Source of the DNA: Cupriavidus neocaledonicus
GTDB taxonomy: Bacteria > Pseudomonadota > Gammaproteobacteria > Burkholderiales > Burkholderiaceae
Assembly: GCF_000372525.1 (NCBI RefSeq)
Contig: NZ_AQUR01000093.1
Coordinates: 337 to 64,336 of the forward strand
Length of the DNA stretch: 64,000 nt
Direction of reading: 5' to 3'
Below, one piece after another: positions 15,849-24,480 of the stretch (its first letter is position 1; each line of letters begins with the position of its first letter). The notes beneath the pieces are model-generated. The model searched no databases. It saw only the letters and a program-made list of their open reading frames with translations, and was not told the origin of the DNA. Made by a program: the position numbers and the translations under genes.

Positions 15849-17372
15849 TTACCGGATCACCTTCTGCACCAGGCTCACCATGATCGCGAGCGCGGCCAAG
15901 GCCGCCAGGGCGCGGAAGTGGTCGAGATTGGCCAGCAGCGCCGACTGCTGCACCAGCACCTGTGCCAGCTGCGCCGTGGCGAGCTCGGCCGCGCGCAAGG
16001 GGTCCATCGAGGCAGAGAGCGCCGTGGTGTGGCGGGCAATGGCTTCCTGGAATGGCGGACTGCCGACATGCATGGCGCCATGCAGCGTGCTGTAGTGCAG
16101 CGTCGTCAGCCATTGCTGGCCGACCGTGGCAACGGTCACGCCCAGCGCGGTCCCTATCTGGCCCAGCATGTTCTTGGTCTGCTGCGCATTGGAAAACACC
16201 GACTCATCCTGCGCGACGCCGTTGAAGGTCTGCATGGCGGTGACCGGGACCAGGGTCATGATGAACATCCCGTAGAGCGCAAGCGCGGGCAGCACGTCGC
16301 CCCACAGGTCAGGCGACGGCGGGATGCGGCTGATCAGCCAGGAGGAAGCCGCCAGCGCCAGGAAGCCTGCGACAAAATACTTGCGCGGGCTGGGCCAGCG
16401 CGGCAGCAGGCGCGACATCGTCAGCCAGGTGGCGACCCCCGCGGCCAGGCCAAGCGTGTAAAACAGGCCGGTGGTGGACCATGAATGCCCCAGCGAGCGC
16501 TGCAGCATGATCGGCAGCAGGTAGCCGTTCGCGCCCAGGGTGAAGTAGCAGAATGTAAAGAGCGTCAGCCCGCTCAGATAGCGCGGCTCGACCAGGCTGC
16601 GCAGCTTCAGCAAGGGCCGTGCGCTGCGTGATTCGCTCCAGGCAAAGGCCAGCAGCGCGCCGGCACCCGTGATCGCGCCCGCGGCGAGCCATAGCTGGTC
16701 GGCATGGAAGTCGTAGTAAGAGCGCTGCAAGACATAAAGCACCAGGAAGCTGCCGGTCGCCAGTGCGGCCAGCCGCAGCGGGTGTGCGTCGGAGCGTTGC
16801 GCCGGTGCCACCGTGGCATCGGGCAGTACGCGGGTGGCTGGAAGCAGCGCCAGCGCCGCCGCAGCGGCCAGCCAGAAGATCATCGGCCAGCGATCCGCGG
16901 TGACGATGGCCGAGGCCAGCCACGGCGCGATGGCCATGCCGGTGCAGACCCCGGTGGCGAGTGCCTTGATGCCGAGAAAGCGCGCGGGGCCCGGCGGAAT
17001 CAGGTTCACCGCCAGCCGCGACGAAGTGACCATGCCCGCGCAACCCAGCGCCATCACCATGCGGCCGACCAGGAAGGCCGGATAGCTGCCGGAAATTGCG
17101 CACAGGACCGCACCGAGCGCCGCCGCGCCGAGCGCCGCGCGCACATAGCCGCGCCATCCCATGCGCTCCACCAGCCAGCGCTGCATCGCGATCATCACCA
17201 CCGCGACACTGGCGTAGGCCGCGGCAACGGTGCTGTACTCCTCGGGACTGGCGCCGATTTCACCCATGATCGGCGCGGCGGCAAAGGCCACCATGCCGTT
17301 CTGGAGGAAGTCGATCAGGGTCAGTGCGCCGATCGTCATCAGCAGCAGTCGTGGGGGCTTGGCGGGCTTCAT
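15849..17372 (-). CDS. emrB: MFS drug efflux transporter, EmrB/DHA2 type
   Basis: A 507-residue inner-membrane proton-coupled antiporter with about 14 hydrophobic segments, as in the DHA2 family. After a short N-terminus comes IGALTLIDFLQNGMVAFAAAPIMG, and the family loop motif appears as FLVGRMVMALGCAGMV. The ATG at 17370-17372 has GGAG 8 nt upstream; an open frame to 17813 overlaps emrA and is rejected. It is the last gene of an operon with a NodT-like outer membrane protein and an EmrA-like adaptor, which together form a tripartite pump across both membranes. The gene is 26 bp downstream of emrA. Substrates are probably hydrophobic or aromatic toxicants; which ones cannot be told. Confidence 0.9.
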   Translation of the reverse strand: MKPAKPPRLLLMTIGALTLIDFLQNGMVAFAAAPIMGEIGASPEEYSTVAAAYASVAVVMIAMQRWLVERMGWRGYVRAALGAAALGAVLCAISGSYPAFLVGRMVMALGCAGMVTSSRLAVNLIPPGPARFLGIKALATGVCTGMAIAPWLASAIVTADRWPMIFWLAAAAALALLPATRVLPDATVAPAQRSDAHPLRLAALATGSFLVLYVLQRSYYDFHADQLWLAAGAITGAGALLAFAWSESRSARPLLKLRSLVEPRYLSGLTLFTFCYFTLGANGYLLPIMLQRSLGHSWSTTGLFYTLGLAAGVATWLTMSRLLPRWPSPRKYFVAGFLALAASSWLISRIPPSPDLWGDVLPALALYGMFIMTLVPVTAMQTFNGVAQDESVFSNAQQTKNMLGQIGTALGVTVATVGQQWLTTLHYSTLHGAMHVGSPPFQEAIARHTTALSASMDPLRAAELATAQLAQVLVQQSALLANLDHFRALAALAALAIMVSLVQKVIR

Positions 17373-17398
17373 GGCGTCGTCTCCGGGATGCGGCCGGC

Positions 17399-18586
17399 TT
17401 ACAGGTTGGCGGCGACAATGCTGCGCACCAGTTCGTCGGCACGCGCAAGCTCGTCGGCGAACACCGTGGTGCGGTAGTTCTCGCTCGCCGCGTCGCCGGC
17501 GACCAGCCGCTTGCCGTTGCGGCCGCGCGTATCGATCGTGACCTGCATCGACAGGCCGATCTGCAACGGGTTGGCAGCCACTTCGGCGGCGGTCAGCGCG
17601 ATGCGCACGGGCACGCGCTGCACCACCTTGATCCAGTTGCCGGTGGCGTTCTGCGCCGGCAACAGCGCAAAGGCGCTGCCGGTGCCGGCGTCCTGGCCGA
17701 CGACGCGACCGTGGTACACCACGCGGTCGCCGTACAGGTCGGTGGTCAGCGTAACCGGCTGGCCCAGGCGTACGTCGCGCAGCTGGGACTCTTTCAGGTT
17801 TGCGGTGACCCATAGATGGTCCAGGGGCACCACCGACATCAACGGCACGCCCGCGCTGACGCGCTGCCCGACCTGGACCGAGCGCTTGGTGACCACACCG
17901 CCGGTGGGCGCGGGAATGCGCGTGCGCGACAGCGCGATGCTGGCATTGCGCACCTGCGCGGCGGCTGCCTGCACCTCCGGGTGCGAGTCCACCGAGGTGC
18001 GCTCGACCAGCGCCTGGTTGCGCTTGAGCTGCTCGGAGGCCATGGCCAGCGACGCCCTGGCGGTGCGCACGGCCTGTCTGGCATGGATCAGCTCTTCACC
18101 GGAAATCGCGCCGCTGGCGGAGAGGGCCGAGCGGCGCTCCAGGTCTTCCTGCGCGCGTGCCAGATCCACCGAGCGCAGCTCCACGTTGGCACGGTCCTGG
18201 CCCGCGGCGGCGAACTGCCCGCGCACCTGACGCACGGTGCGCGCCAGCTGCGCCTGCGCCGCGGACAGCGCGAGCTGCGCATCGACGCCATTGAGCTCGA
18301 CCAGGGTCTTGCCGGATTCGACGAGATCGGTGTTGTCGGCGAGGATCGCCGTGACCACGCCTCCCACCTGCGACGTCACCTGCACCACATTGCCTTCGAC
18401 ATAGGCGTTTTCGGTCGATACCTGGTGGCGTCCGTATTGCACCCAAAAGGCGGCCGCAGCGGCCAGGCCGACGGCGACGAGGGTCGCGGCAACGATGCGG
18501 CGGCCGCGCTGCCGGCGTGGCAGGAGCGGTGGGGGCGGATCGGCCGGACGGGCGTTGGCGGGATGCGGTTGGCTGGCGGCGGTCAT
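17399..18586 (-). CDS. emrA: HlyD/EmrA-family membrane fusion protein
   Basis: A 395-residue periplasmic adaptor with one N-terminal membrane helix (IVAATLVAVGLAAAAAFWV, about residues 30-49). The first lipoyl half (STENAYVEGNVVQVTSQVGG), a long coiled-coil hairpin rich in Ala, Gln and Arg (about 105-215), the second lipoyl half (IPAPTGGVVTKRSVQVGQRV) and the beta-barrel domain (LWVTANLKESQLRDVRLGQPV) follow in the usual order. The start codon overlaps the stop of the outer membrane gene (ATGA, 18583-18586), and emrB starts 26 bp after its end. It links the EmrB-type pump to the outer membrane channel. Confidence 0.93.
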   Translation of the reverse strand: MTAASQPHPANARPADPPPPLLPRRQRGRRIVAATLVAVGLAAAAAFWVQYGRHQVSTENAYVEGNVVQVTSQVGGVVTAILADNTDLVESGKTLVELNGVDAQLALSAAQAQLARTVRQVRGQFAAAGQDRANVELRSVDLARAQEDLERRSALSASGAISGEELIHARQAVRTARASLAMASEQLKRNQALVERTSVDSHPEVQAAAAQVRNASIALSRTRIPAPTGGVVTKRSVQVGQRVSAGVPLMSVVPLDHLWVTANLKESQLRDVRLGQPVTLTTDLYGDRVVYHGRVVGQDAGTGSAFALLPAQNATGNWIKVVQRVPVRIALTAAEVAANPLQIGLSMQVTIDTRGRNGKRLVAGDAASENYRTTVFADELARADELVRSIVAANL

Positions 18587-20076
18587 GATGCGTTCCTTGC
18601 AGAAGGGGGCGTGGCCGGCGCGACCCCGGCTGCGGGCCGCGCGGCAGTGTCGTATCCGCCGCCAAGGGCGCGGATCAGTTCGAGATGCAGCGAGCGCTGC
18701 TGGGTTTCCAGGTCGATCAGCAGTTGCTTCTGCTGCAGCACCTGGCCTTCGGCCGACAGCACCTGCAGGTAGTTGCCGACGCCGCTGCGGTAGCGTGCCA
18801 CCGCGAGGTCATAGGCTTCCTGGGTCAGTTGCAGCGCCTGGTGCTGTTCGCCCGCGCGCTCGGCATGCCAGCGCAGCGACACCAGCTGGTTGACCACGTC
18901 GTGCAGTGCCGTGACCAGCGCGGCGTTGTACTGCTCGACCGCGGCGTCGTGCTCGGCCTGCCTCGCGCCAAGGTTGGCGCGCAGGCGGCCACCGTCGAAG
19001 ATCGGCAACGAGAGCGCCGGGCCGATGCCGAAGGTGCGGCTGCCGGCGAGCAGGAAGTCCGACAGGCTCAGGCTCTGCAGGCCCGCAAAGGCGGTCAGGC
19101 TGATGTTGGGATAGAACTGGGCCTTGGCCGCCTTGATGTCTTTGCGGGCAGCTTCGACCCGCCATCGCAGCGCCACCACGTCGGGACGGCGTCCGATCAG
19201 CTCGGCCGGCAGGGAAGCCGGCAAGGTCGTGACGAAGCTGTCGCGAAGCTGCGGGCGGCGCACCCCGGCACCGGCGTCCGGCCCGTTGCCCGCCAGCGCA
19301 GCCAACTGGTTCTGCGTCAGCGCAATGACCTCGTTGATGGCGGCCAGGCGTTCGCGCGTTGCCGGCAGTGCCGACTCCGCCTGCTTCATGTCGAGCCGCG
19401 AGTCGAGCTGTGCGGCGACGCGCTGGCGCGTGAGCGAGAGTGTGTTCTGGCGCTGGCGATAAGTCTGCTCGGCCAGTTCGCGCTGCGCGTAGGCGGCGTC
19501 GAGCCTGAGGTAGGTGCGGACCACGGACGTGGTGAGCACCAGTTCGGCGGCGTGGTAGTCGACTTCGGCGGCGCGGGCGCGATCGAGCGCGGCGTCGAAC
19601 GTCGCCTGGTTCTTGCCCCAGAAATCCAGCTCATAGCCGAGGCCGAACTGCACTTCGCTGTTCCAGCGCCAGCTGCCTGCCAGCGGCGGCGGCACCGCGC
19701 CGTTCTCGCTGAAGCGCTGGCGCGTTGCCCTGGCGCCCAGGTTGGCCTGCGGGTACAGCGCGGCTTCCGCGCTGCCTGCCAGCGCCTCAGCCTGGCGCAC
19801 GCGCGCCGCGGCAACACGCAACGACGGCTGCCCGGCCAGCGCTGCCGCCACCAGGGTATCGAGTTGCGGGTCGCCGAAGCGCTTCCACCACGCCAGCTCG
19901 GGCCATGCCGCCGGCGACACGGGCGTGGCGCCGAGCGACGCAGTCGCGGCAAGGCGGTTGGCATCGTCAAGGCTGGCTTGCGTGTGCAGCCCCTTCATGC
20001 TGGCGCAACTTGCCAGCAGAAGCGTAGCGCCAAGTACGCCAAGGTACCGCAAGAGCCCGCCGGCAAGCGCCCGCAT
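18583..20076 (-). CDS. NodT-family outer membrane efflux lipoprotein
   Basis: A 497-residue TolC-like channel. From the chosen ATG (complement of 20074-20076) the N-terminus MRALAGGLLRYLGVLGATLL ends in a perfect lipobox LASC, the hallmark of NodT/OprM-type lipoproteins. PAAWPELAWWKRFGDPQLD, a typical NodT motif, follows, then two repeated coiled-coil/beta halves of the OEP family. In-frame upstream starts at 20148 (GTG) and 20208 (ATG) would extend the protein ahead of the signal and are less likely. It is the first gene of the efflux operon, preceded by promoter module copy C and a candidate MarR operator. Being encoded with its own EmrAB makes it a dedicated rather than shared exit duct. 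Confidence 0.9.
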   Translation of the reverse strand: MRALAGGLLRYLGVLGATLLLASCASMKGLHTQASLDDANRLAATASLGATPVSPAAWPELAWWKRFGDPQLDTLVAAALAGQPSLRVAAARVRQAEALAGSAEAALYPQANLGARATRQRFSENGAVPPPLAGSWRWNSEVQFGLGYELDFWGKNQATFDAALDRARAAEVDYHAAELVLTTSVVRTYLRLDAAYAQRELAEQTYRQRQNTLSLTRQRVAAQLDSRLDMKQAESALPATRERLAAINEVIALTQNQLAALAGNGPDAGAGVRRPQLRDSFVTTLPASLPAELIGRRPDVVALRWRVEAARKDIKAAKAQFYPNISLTAFAGLQSLSLSDFLLAGSRTFGIGPALSLPIFDGGRLRANLGARQAEHDAAVEQYNAALVTALHDVVNQLVSLRWHAERAGEQHQALQLTQEAYDLAVARYRSGVGNYLQVLSAEGQVLQQKQLLIDLETQQRSLHLELIRALGGGYDTAARPAAGVAPATPPSARNAS

Positions 20077-20286
20077 CGGCGCAGATCGATGCCGGGCAAC
20101 AGGCCTGCGAAAGAGAGCCGCCAGGCGGCTTGCGTGGGGAGTGTTCACGATGGACTCGACAGGGAAGAACTGGATGAGCAGCTCGCAGGCCGCGATTGCG
20201 TACCGCATGCACTCCGGCGACAGACCGCTGTGGCCACCGGGCACCGAGCCATGAGACAAGGGTAGGGGGCGAGCGGCGTCATGCCC

Positions 20287-20346
20287 ATGCTACGGACGGG
20301 TTGCGCTGCCCCTACGTAGGCTGCGTGCGCTCATACGCTGGTATTA
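20287..20346 (-). promoter_or_regulatory. Shared promoter module, copy C (drives efflux operon)
   Basis: In the minus direction: TAATACC-AG-CGTATGA (complement of 20331-20346), 15 nt, GTAGG (complement of 20311-20315), 18 nt, TAGCAT (complement of 20287-20292). The palindrome is less perfect than copy A but the spacings are identical. Outside the boxes copy A and copy C also stay similar for about 65 bp. Confidence 0.68.
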
Positions 20347-20430
20347 GCCGCGCTGGGATCTCGCCACATTCATGGACTGGCGCATCGGAAACCATCGTTG
20401 CGTCTTCGATAAAACTGCTTAGGCTAAATT

Positions 20431-20444
20431 TGCCTAGGCAGATA
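20431..20444. promoter_or_regulatory. Candidate MarR operator, efflux-promoter side
   Basis: TGCCTAGGCAGATA contains the 10-bp palindrome TGCCTAGGCA and lies between the MarR stop and the efflux promoter. It matches 13 of 14 bases of the site at 20950-20963 upstream of the MarR gene. Confidence 0.5.
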
Positions 20445-20464
20445 AATGGGCAAAAAAATCCCGC

Positions 20465-20920
20465 TCACGCTTCGGCCGTGTTGGCGAGGATGCGATGGAG
20501 CAGGCCACGCAGTGCCTCGGCATCGTCTTCACTGAAGCCGGCCAGCATGCGGCGAAACGCGGATTGCGTGCCCTGCCTTGCCTGCGGGAAGACCGCCTTG
20601 CCTTGCTCGGTGAGCTCGACAAGATAGCTGCGCCGGTCCGCCGGATTTTCCACCCGGCGGATGATGCCCTTGGCTTCGATACGATCCAGCAGGCGTGTCA
20701 TTGCGCCTGAATCGTAGCCGAGCAATTTGCAGAATTCGCTCAGCGTACGGCCCTTGCCAGACACGATGCTGTTCAGCACCACGAACTGCGCTGCGGTAAT
20801 TTGCAGCGGCGACAGTTCGCGCTCGATGCCCGCGAGCAAATGATTGCGGACTTCGGTGACGAGGTAGCCCAGTTCCCCGGAACTCAACTCCGCGATGACC
20901 GAACGCTTCTTTGCTTGCAT
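20465..20920 (-). CDS. MarR-family transcriptional regulator
   Basis: A 151-residue winged-helix regulator. The HTH covers about residues 55-100 (TLSEFCKLLGYDSGAMTRLLDRIEAKGIIRR) and the wing has the conserved DRRSYLVELTEQGK segment. MarR proteins repress until an aromatic ligand binds, and they commonly control linked EmrAB-type pumps. The ATG (complement of 20918-20920) follows AGGGAG. It lies upstream of the NodT-emrA-emrB operon in the same direction but with a nearly 390 bp gap containing an independent promoter. Two near-identical 14-bp sites flank the gene (20431 and 20950), consistent with control of both itself and the pump. Confidence 0.93.
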   Translation of the reverse strand: MQAKKRSVIAELSSGELGYLVTEVRNHLLAGIERELSPLQITAAQFVVLNSIVSGKGRTLSEFCKLLGYDSGAMTRLLDRIEAKGIIRRVENPADRRSYLVELTEQGKAVFPQARQGTQSAFRRMLAGFSEDDAEALRGLLHRILANTAEA

Positions 20921-20949
20921 GGCAACTCCCTGGTTCAGGCGAATATAGC

Positions 20950-20963
20950 TGCCTGGGCAGATA
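20950..20963. promoter_or_regulatory. Candidate MarR operator, autoregulatory site
   Basis: TGCCTGGGCAGATA lies 30 bp before the MarR start, where it would overlap the promoter. It contains the imperfect palindrome CTGCC-TG-GGCAG and differs at one of 14 positions from the site at 20431. Confidence 0.5.
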
Positions 20964-21182
20964 TTGTCAACGCTGAATTTGGCGCATCGGGCTTTCGACA
21001 GTGTTTGGTCGCCCAGGTTTCAGCGCTTCGCCACGTGAACCCCGGCGACATTCGCGACCAGCCTGATGCCGGCCTGGCGGATCGATGCGGCACGTTCCGG
21101 ACCGTCATTGCGCGCGCCATTCGGGACGGCATCGGTCATCAAGAAGACGTCGAGAGCTCCAGGTGCTATGACCTGCGCAACG

Positions 21183-21980
21183 CTACTTCCCCAGCCAGGC
21201 CGCACGGCGCGCATCGAATTCCCCTCCGGCCCTGGCCAGGTGCAGCCATTGGTCGACATACCGCTTGAACACCTCGTCGCCATTGGGCAGCAGATAGCCC
21301 ATTTCGGCGTACTGCAGCGGCTTGTCGGGATTGACCGCGCACAGCTCGGGATGGGCCTTGCTCTGGACGATGGCTTCGGCGGCCTCGGTAACGAAGACGT
21401 CAGCGTTGCCCCGGATCACCTCGTCGAAAATCGTCAGGTTGTCCTTGTGCATGGTCAGCCTGGCCTGGGACAGGTGGGTGCGGGCGAAGCGCTCGTTGCT
21501 GCCGCCGGGATTGGCGATAACGCGCACGCCGGGGCGGTTGATGGCCTCCACGGTCTGGAAGCGCTGCACATTTTCGCAGCGCGTGAGCGGCGTCTTGCCA
21601 TTGACCATGTAGGGCGCGCTGAAATAGGCCTGCTTCTGGCGTTCCAGCGACACCGAGATGCCACCGGCGCCGATATCGCACTTGCCGCCGACGAAGTCCG
21701 GCATCAGCGAGGCCCAGCTGGTCTTGACGAATTGCGGTCTGGCGCCGAGCGAGCTGGCCAGCGACGTCATCAGGTCCACGTCGAGCCCTTCGTACTGGCC
21801 TTCCGACTTCATGAAGCTGAAGGGCTTGTAGTCGCCCGGCGTGCACACGCGCAGCACGCCCGATTGCGCGACACGGGTCATTGTGGGCGACAGCCCGGCG
21901 GCCGGCGTGGCCGGTTGCGAGAATGCGGGGGCGGCGCACAGCAGGGCAATGGCGCTGACGATCGTCCTTGTCATTGGCAT
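21183..21980 (-). CDS. pheC: Periplasmic cyclohexadienyl/arogenate dehydratase, PheC-like
   Basis: A 265-residue protein with a signal peptide (MTRTIVSAIALLCAAPAFSQ) and a periplasmic binding protein fold. The segments GVLRVCTPGDYKPFSF, ISVSLERQKQAYFS, ANPGGSNERFA and FKRYVDQWLHLA closely follow Pseudomonas aeruginosa PheC as I recall it, rather than ordinary amino acid binding proteins. PheC is an exported dehydratase that converts prephenate or arogenate to phenylpyruvate or phenylalanine. No ABC permease genes are adjacent, which also argues against a transport role. I took the start at 21980 (MPMTRT, or MTRT two codons later). A generic solute-binding role remains the alternative. Confidence 0.72.
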   Translation of the reverse strand: MPMTRTIVSAIALLCAAPAFSQPATPAAGLSPTMTRVAQSGVLRVCTPGDYKPFSFMKSEGQYEGLDVDLMTSLASSLGARPQFVKTSWASLMPDFVGGKCDIGAGGISVSLERQKQAYFSAPYMVNGKTPLTRCENVQRFQTVEAINRPGVRVIANPGGSNERFARTHLSQARLTMHKDNLTIFDEVIRGNADVFVTEAAEAIVQSKAHPELCAVNPDKPLQYAEMGYLLPNGDEVFKRYVDQWLHLARAGGEFDARRAAWLGK

Positions 21981-22096
21981 CTTCTTTTTCTCGGTAATGG
22001 GTTCGGGAATGTGGCCAGGGCGGCATGCGGAAATATATCGCATGCGCCTGCCCCGGCGCAGGTCTCGCGCCGATATGCAATGAGCCGGCCGCGGCC

Positions 22097-22996
22097 TTAT
22101 TCCCGGCTTGGCACGTAGGTCGACGACTGACCGAAGATCCAGCTCAGTGCCAGTCCGGCGGCCAGGGCGTCTTTCTGGCGCACCAGCGGGCTGTTCTCGA
22201 AGGTGGCGCCGTCGAGCCGGTCGTAGCGGACGAAGGCACCGAACCAGACATGGCGAAAGCGCTTGGACAGCGAAGCCAGCGCCATGCTGCCGGAATAGCC
22301 GCCGCGCGCGGCGTAGGCCGGGCGCGCCGCGGTCGCGAATTGCGCTTCGACGGAATAGAAATACTGGTTGTAGCGCGCGGTCGAGAGCAGCGGCCCCGCC
22401 ATCAGGCCCAGGTTCCAGCCGGGCAGGCCGCCGACGTTGGCAACGTCGAGATTCAGGTTCGGCGAAAAGATCCAGCCGATCGCCCTGGGCGACGACTCGA
22501 CGGTCACGGCCAGCCGTACGGGCAGCCGCAGGTCCAGCCTGGTGCGGTCCTCGGCGGAATGCCAGAGCGTGATCGCCAGCGAAGGCCCGATTTCCACGGC
22601 GGTCTTGAGATCCGGCATGCCGCGGCGGGTTTCATCCTGGCTGCTGTTGACGGGGAGCGAGATGCCGAGGCTGATATTGGCCTCGAGGCGGTCGCTGTCG
22701 AACAGCTTGCCGCGCACCCCGTTGCGGTCCGCGCGCAGGTGCTCGCCGCGGTAGACAAAGTAGGGGACCGGAAACAGCAGGTTGGCGCGCGAGTCCGAGC
22801 CGCGGTAGTGCGGCAGGGTGATGCCGCCGAGCCCAAGCCCGGCTTCCCACAACGGCCGTTCGATGGCATCGAAATCCTGCGCCCAGCAGGTCGTTGCGAG
22901 GGCCGCGGCAAGCGCCGGGAGTGCGCGGTAGCGCTTGCGCAAGCTCTTTTCTGGCAAGGCATGCCGGGGTCGGCTGGCGCAATGCCCGGTTCGCAT
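22097..22996 (-). CDS. MipA/OmpV family outer membrane protein
   Basis: A 299-residue predicted outer-membrane beta-barrel. The N-terminus is basic, followed by a hydrophobic export segment (ALPALAAALATTCWAQ) and the MipA/OmpV pattern: GGITLPHYRGSD, FPVPYFVYRGEHLRADRNGVRG, alternating hydrophobic strands, and a C-terminal strand ending after LALSWIFGQSS. Some members scaffold murein synthesis, others are general outer-membrane proteins; the role here is unknown. The ATG (complement of 22994-22996) has GGAG 7 nt upstream; the longer frame to 23209 overlaps a reductase remnant and is rejected. Confidence 0.88.
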   Translation of the reverse strand: MRTGHCASRPRHALPEKSLRKRYRALPALAAALATTCWAQDFDAIERPLWEAGLGLGGITLPHYRGSDSRANLLFPVPYFVYRGEHLRADRNGVRGKLFDSDRLEANISLGISLPVNSSQDETRRGMPDLKTAVEIGPSLAITLWHSAEDRTRLDLRLPVRLAVTVESSPRAIGWIFSPNLNLDVANVGGLPGWNLGLMAGPLLSTARYNQYFYSVEAQFATAARPAYAARGGYSGSMALASLSKRFRHVWFGAFVRYDRLDGATFENSPLVRQKDALAAGLALSWIFGQSSTYVPSRE

Positions 22997-23097
22997 GGCG
23001 TGGCTCCGGAGAACTTTGGTGGAATTGCGAGGGAAAACCGAGCAGGACGAAAACCAGGGGCCAGTATAACCAGAGTGGGCGGTTGCGCGGGTCGCTT

Positions 23098-23297
23098 TCA
23101 GCCTCGGTATTTCTCCCACATCTCGCGCAAGATCGGCTCCGGCGGTACACGGCCGCCTCGAATGGTGCCAGGCCGATCCGCGCCACCACGTCGAAGAAGC
23201 GCTCGGCATCGCTGTCGCGGTGCGCGAGGTAGGTGCCGATCAGCTTCTCGATCACGTCCGGCAGCTGTTCCTGCGCGAACGACGTGCCGATGATGGG
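23098..23297 (-). pseudogene. Remnant of sulfite/nitrite reductase C-terminus
   Basis: Reading the minus strand from 23297, the frame encodes PIIGTSFAQEQLPDVIEKLI and then the ERFFDVVARIGLAPFEAAVY motif characteristic of the C-terminal end of CysI/NirB-type hemoproteins. A frameshift around 23140-23144 then separates it from the expected ending EPILREMWEKYRG and a TGA at 23098-23100. No start, no upstream hemoprotein domains and no siroheme/4Fe-4S cysteines are present within the window segment, so this is a truncated leftover. The family assignment comes from the motif only. Confidence 0.55.
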
Positions 23298-23348
23298 CCT
23301 ACCGCCGCGCCGTCTAGCGGCCCGGGGATCGCCGCAGGCGTGCCCGCG

Positions 23349-24383
23349 TCATTCCAGCTCGTCCCTGATGGGGCGATGCTTGAACACCGCGCGGATGATG
23401 CCGTGGTCGTTGGTGCCTAGCCCCTTGTGGTCGCTGAAGTTCAGGTGGTCGTTGTTGACGATGAGGCCGTCGAACAGCCAGCGGCGGCGACGGCTGTTGT
23501 CGTAGAGTTGCTCGCTGACCAGGATATGGTCGAGCGATTCGCGAAAGTCCTGGAACACATGGGTGTAGTAGACATCGCGCGTGTCGCGGTATTCCTGCAG
23601 CGTCTGCGCCGTGTACAGGGCGATGTCGCCGCCGCCGACCGAGTCGCCGACCAGGTAGGCCGGCTGTTCGGTCAGGATATTGGCGGTGTTGCTCAGCTGC
23701 CCGTCGTTGATATCGCCCATGACCACCACCGCGGTATTGTTGCCCTTCATGCGGTTGGTCAGGATAAAGCGCAGCGCCGCAGCTTCGGCGGTGCGGCGGA
23801 TGGTCGACAGCGCGGCGCCGATGGCCTTTGCATGCCGGGAATAGATTTCCTTTTCATACCAGGCTTCGCCATCGATGCGGGTCGGCTGCTTCGACTTGAG
23901 ATGGCACACATACATCTGCATGGCGGGCTCGTCCTCGCGCGGCCGGATGGCGAAATGCAGCACCGGCCGGGAAAAGCCGCGAATATTGACGCCGATCTGC
24001 GGGGTTTGCGGGTCGTCTCCCTTTGCCTTGAGCACAAAGTCCTCGGGGAAATCGGCGATCCATTCGGACTCGCCCGCCAGCAGCCCGCGGCGCACAATGG
24101 CGGCACAGACGATGCCCTTGCCATTGGCATTGTCGGGCACCACCACGTCGTAGTCGGCGGCAAGCCCTGCGGCCTCGACCGCGGCGGACAGCGCCTCGCC
24201 ATGCCATAGCTCCTGGAAGCCGACCACGTCGGCATCGATCAGCTTGAGCTGGTTTGCGGTCCAGGCGATCTTGCGTTCGTATTCCTGTTCGCTCCAGCCG
24301 TTGCTGTCGGTATAGAGCGGCAGGCCCGGCAGGTTTAGGTTGTACAGGTTGAAGGTGGCGATGCTGAGGGTCTTCAGGTCCAC
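23349..24383 (-). CDS. Endonuclease/exonuclease/phosphatase family protein
   Basis: A 344-residue metal-dependent hydrolase of the EEP (DNase I-like) superfamily: N-terminal SIATFNLYNLN, metal-binding glutamate in VVGFQELWHG, VMGDINDG, and the C-terminal SLDHILVS and NFSDHKGLG histidine motif. The family cleaves phosphodiester or phosphomonoester bonds in nucleic acids, lipids or inositol compounds; the substrate here is not known. There is no signal peptide. Translation starts at GTG (complement of 24381-24383), supported by AAGGAG with 6-nt spacing. Neighbours do not indicate a pathway. Confidence 0.87.
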   Translation of the reverse strand: MDLKTLSIATFNLYNLNLPGLPLYTDSNGWSEQEYERKIAWTANQLKLIDADVVGFQELWHGEALSAAVEAAGLAADYDVVVPDNANGKGIVCAAIVRRGLLAGESEWIADFPEDFVLKAKGDDPQTPQIGVNIRGFSRPVLHFAIRPREDEPAMQMYVCHLKSKQPTRIDGEAWYEKEIYSRHAKAIGAALSTIRRTAEAAALRFILTNRMKGNNTAVVVMGDINDGQLSNTANILTEQPAYLVGDSVGGGDIALYTAQTLQEYRDTRDVYYTHVFQDFRESLDHILVSEQLYDNSRRRRWLFDGLIVNNDHLNFSDHKGLGTNDHGIIRAVFKHRPIRDELE

Positions 24384-24480
24384 GGCGAACTCCTTTTCCA
24401 GGGGTGGGCGAATCGCCCGTGGAGTTCAGCAAGCCGGAGACCCGCTGTCTATCTCGCTTTTGTGACAATCGCGCAATCCG

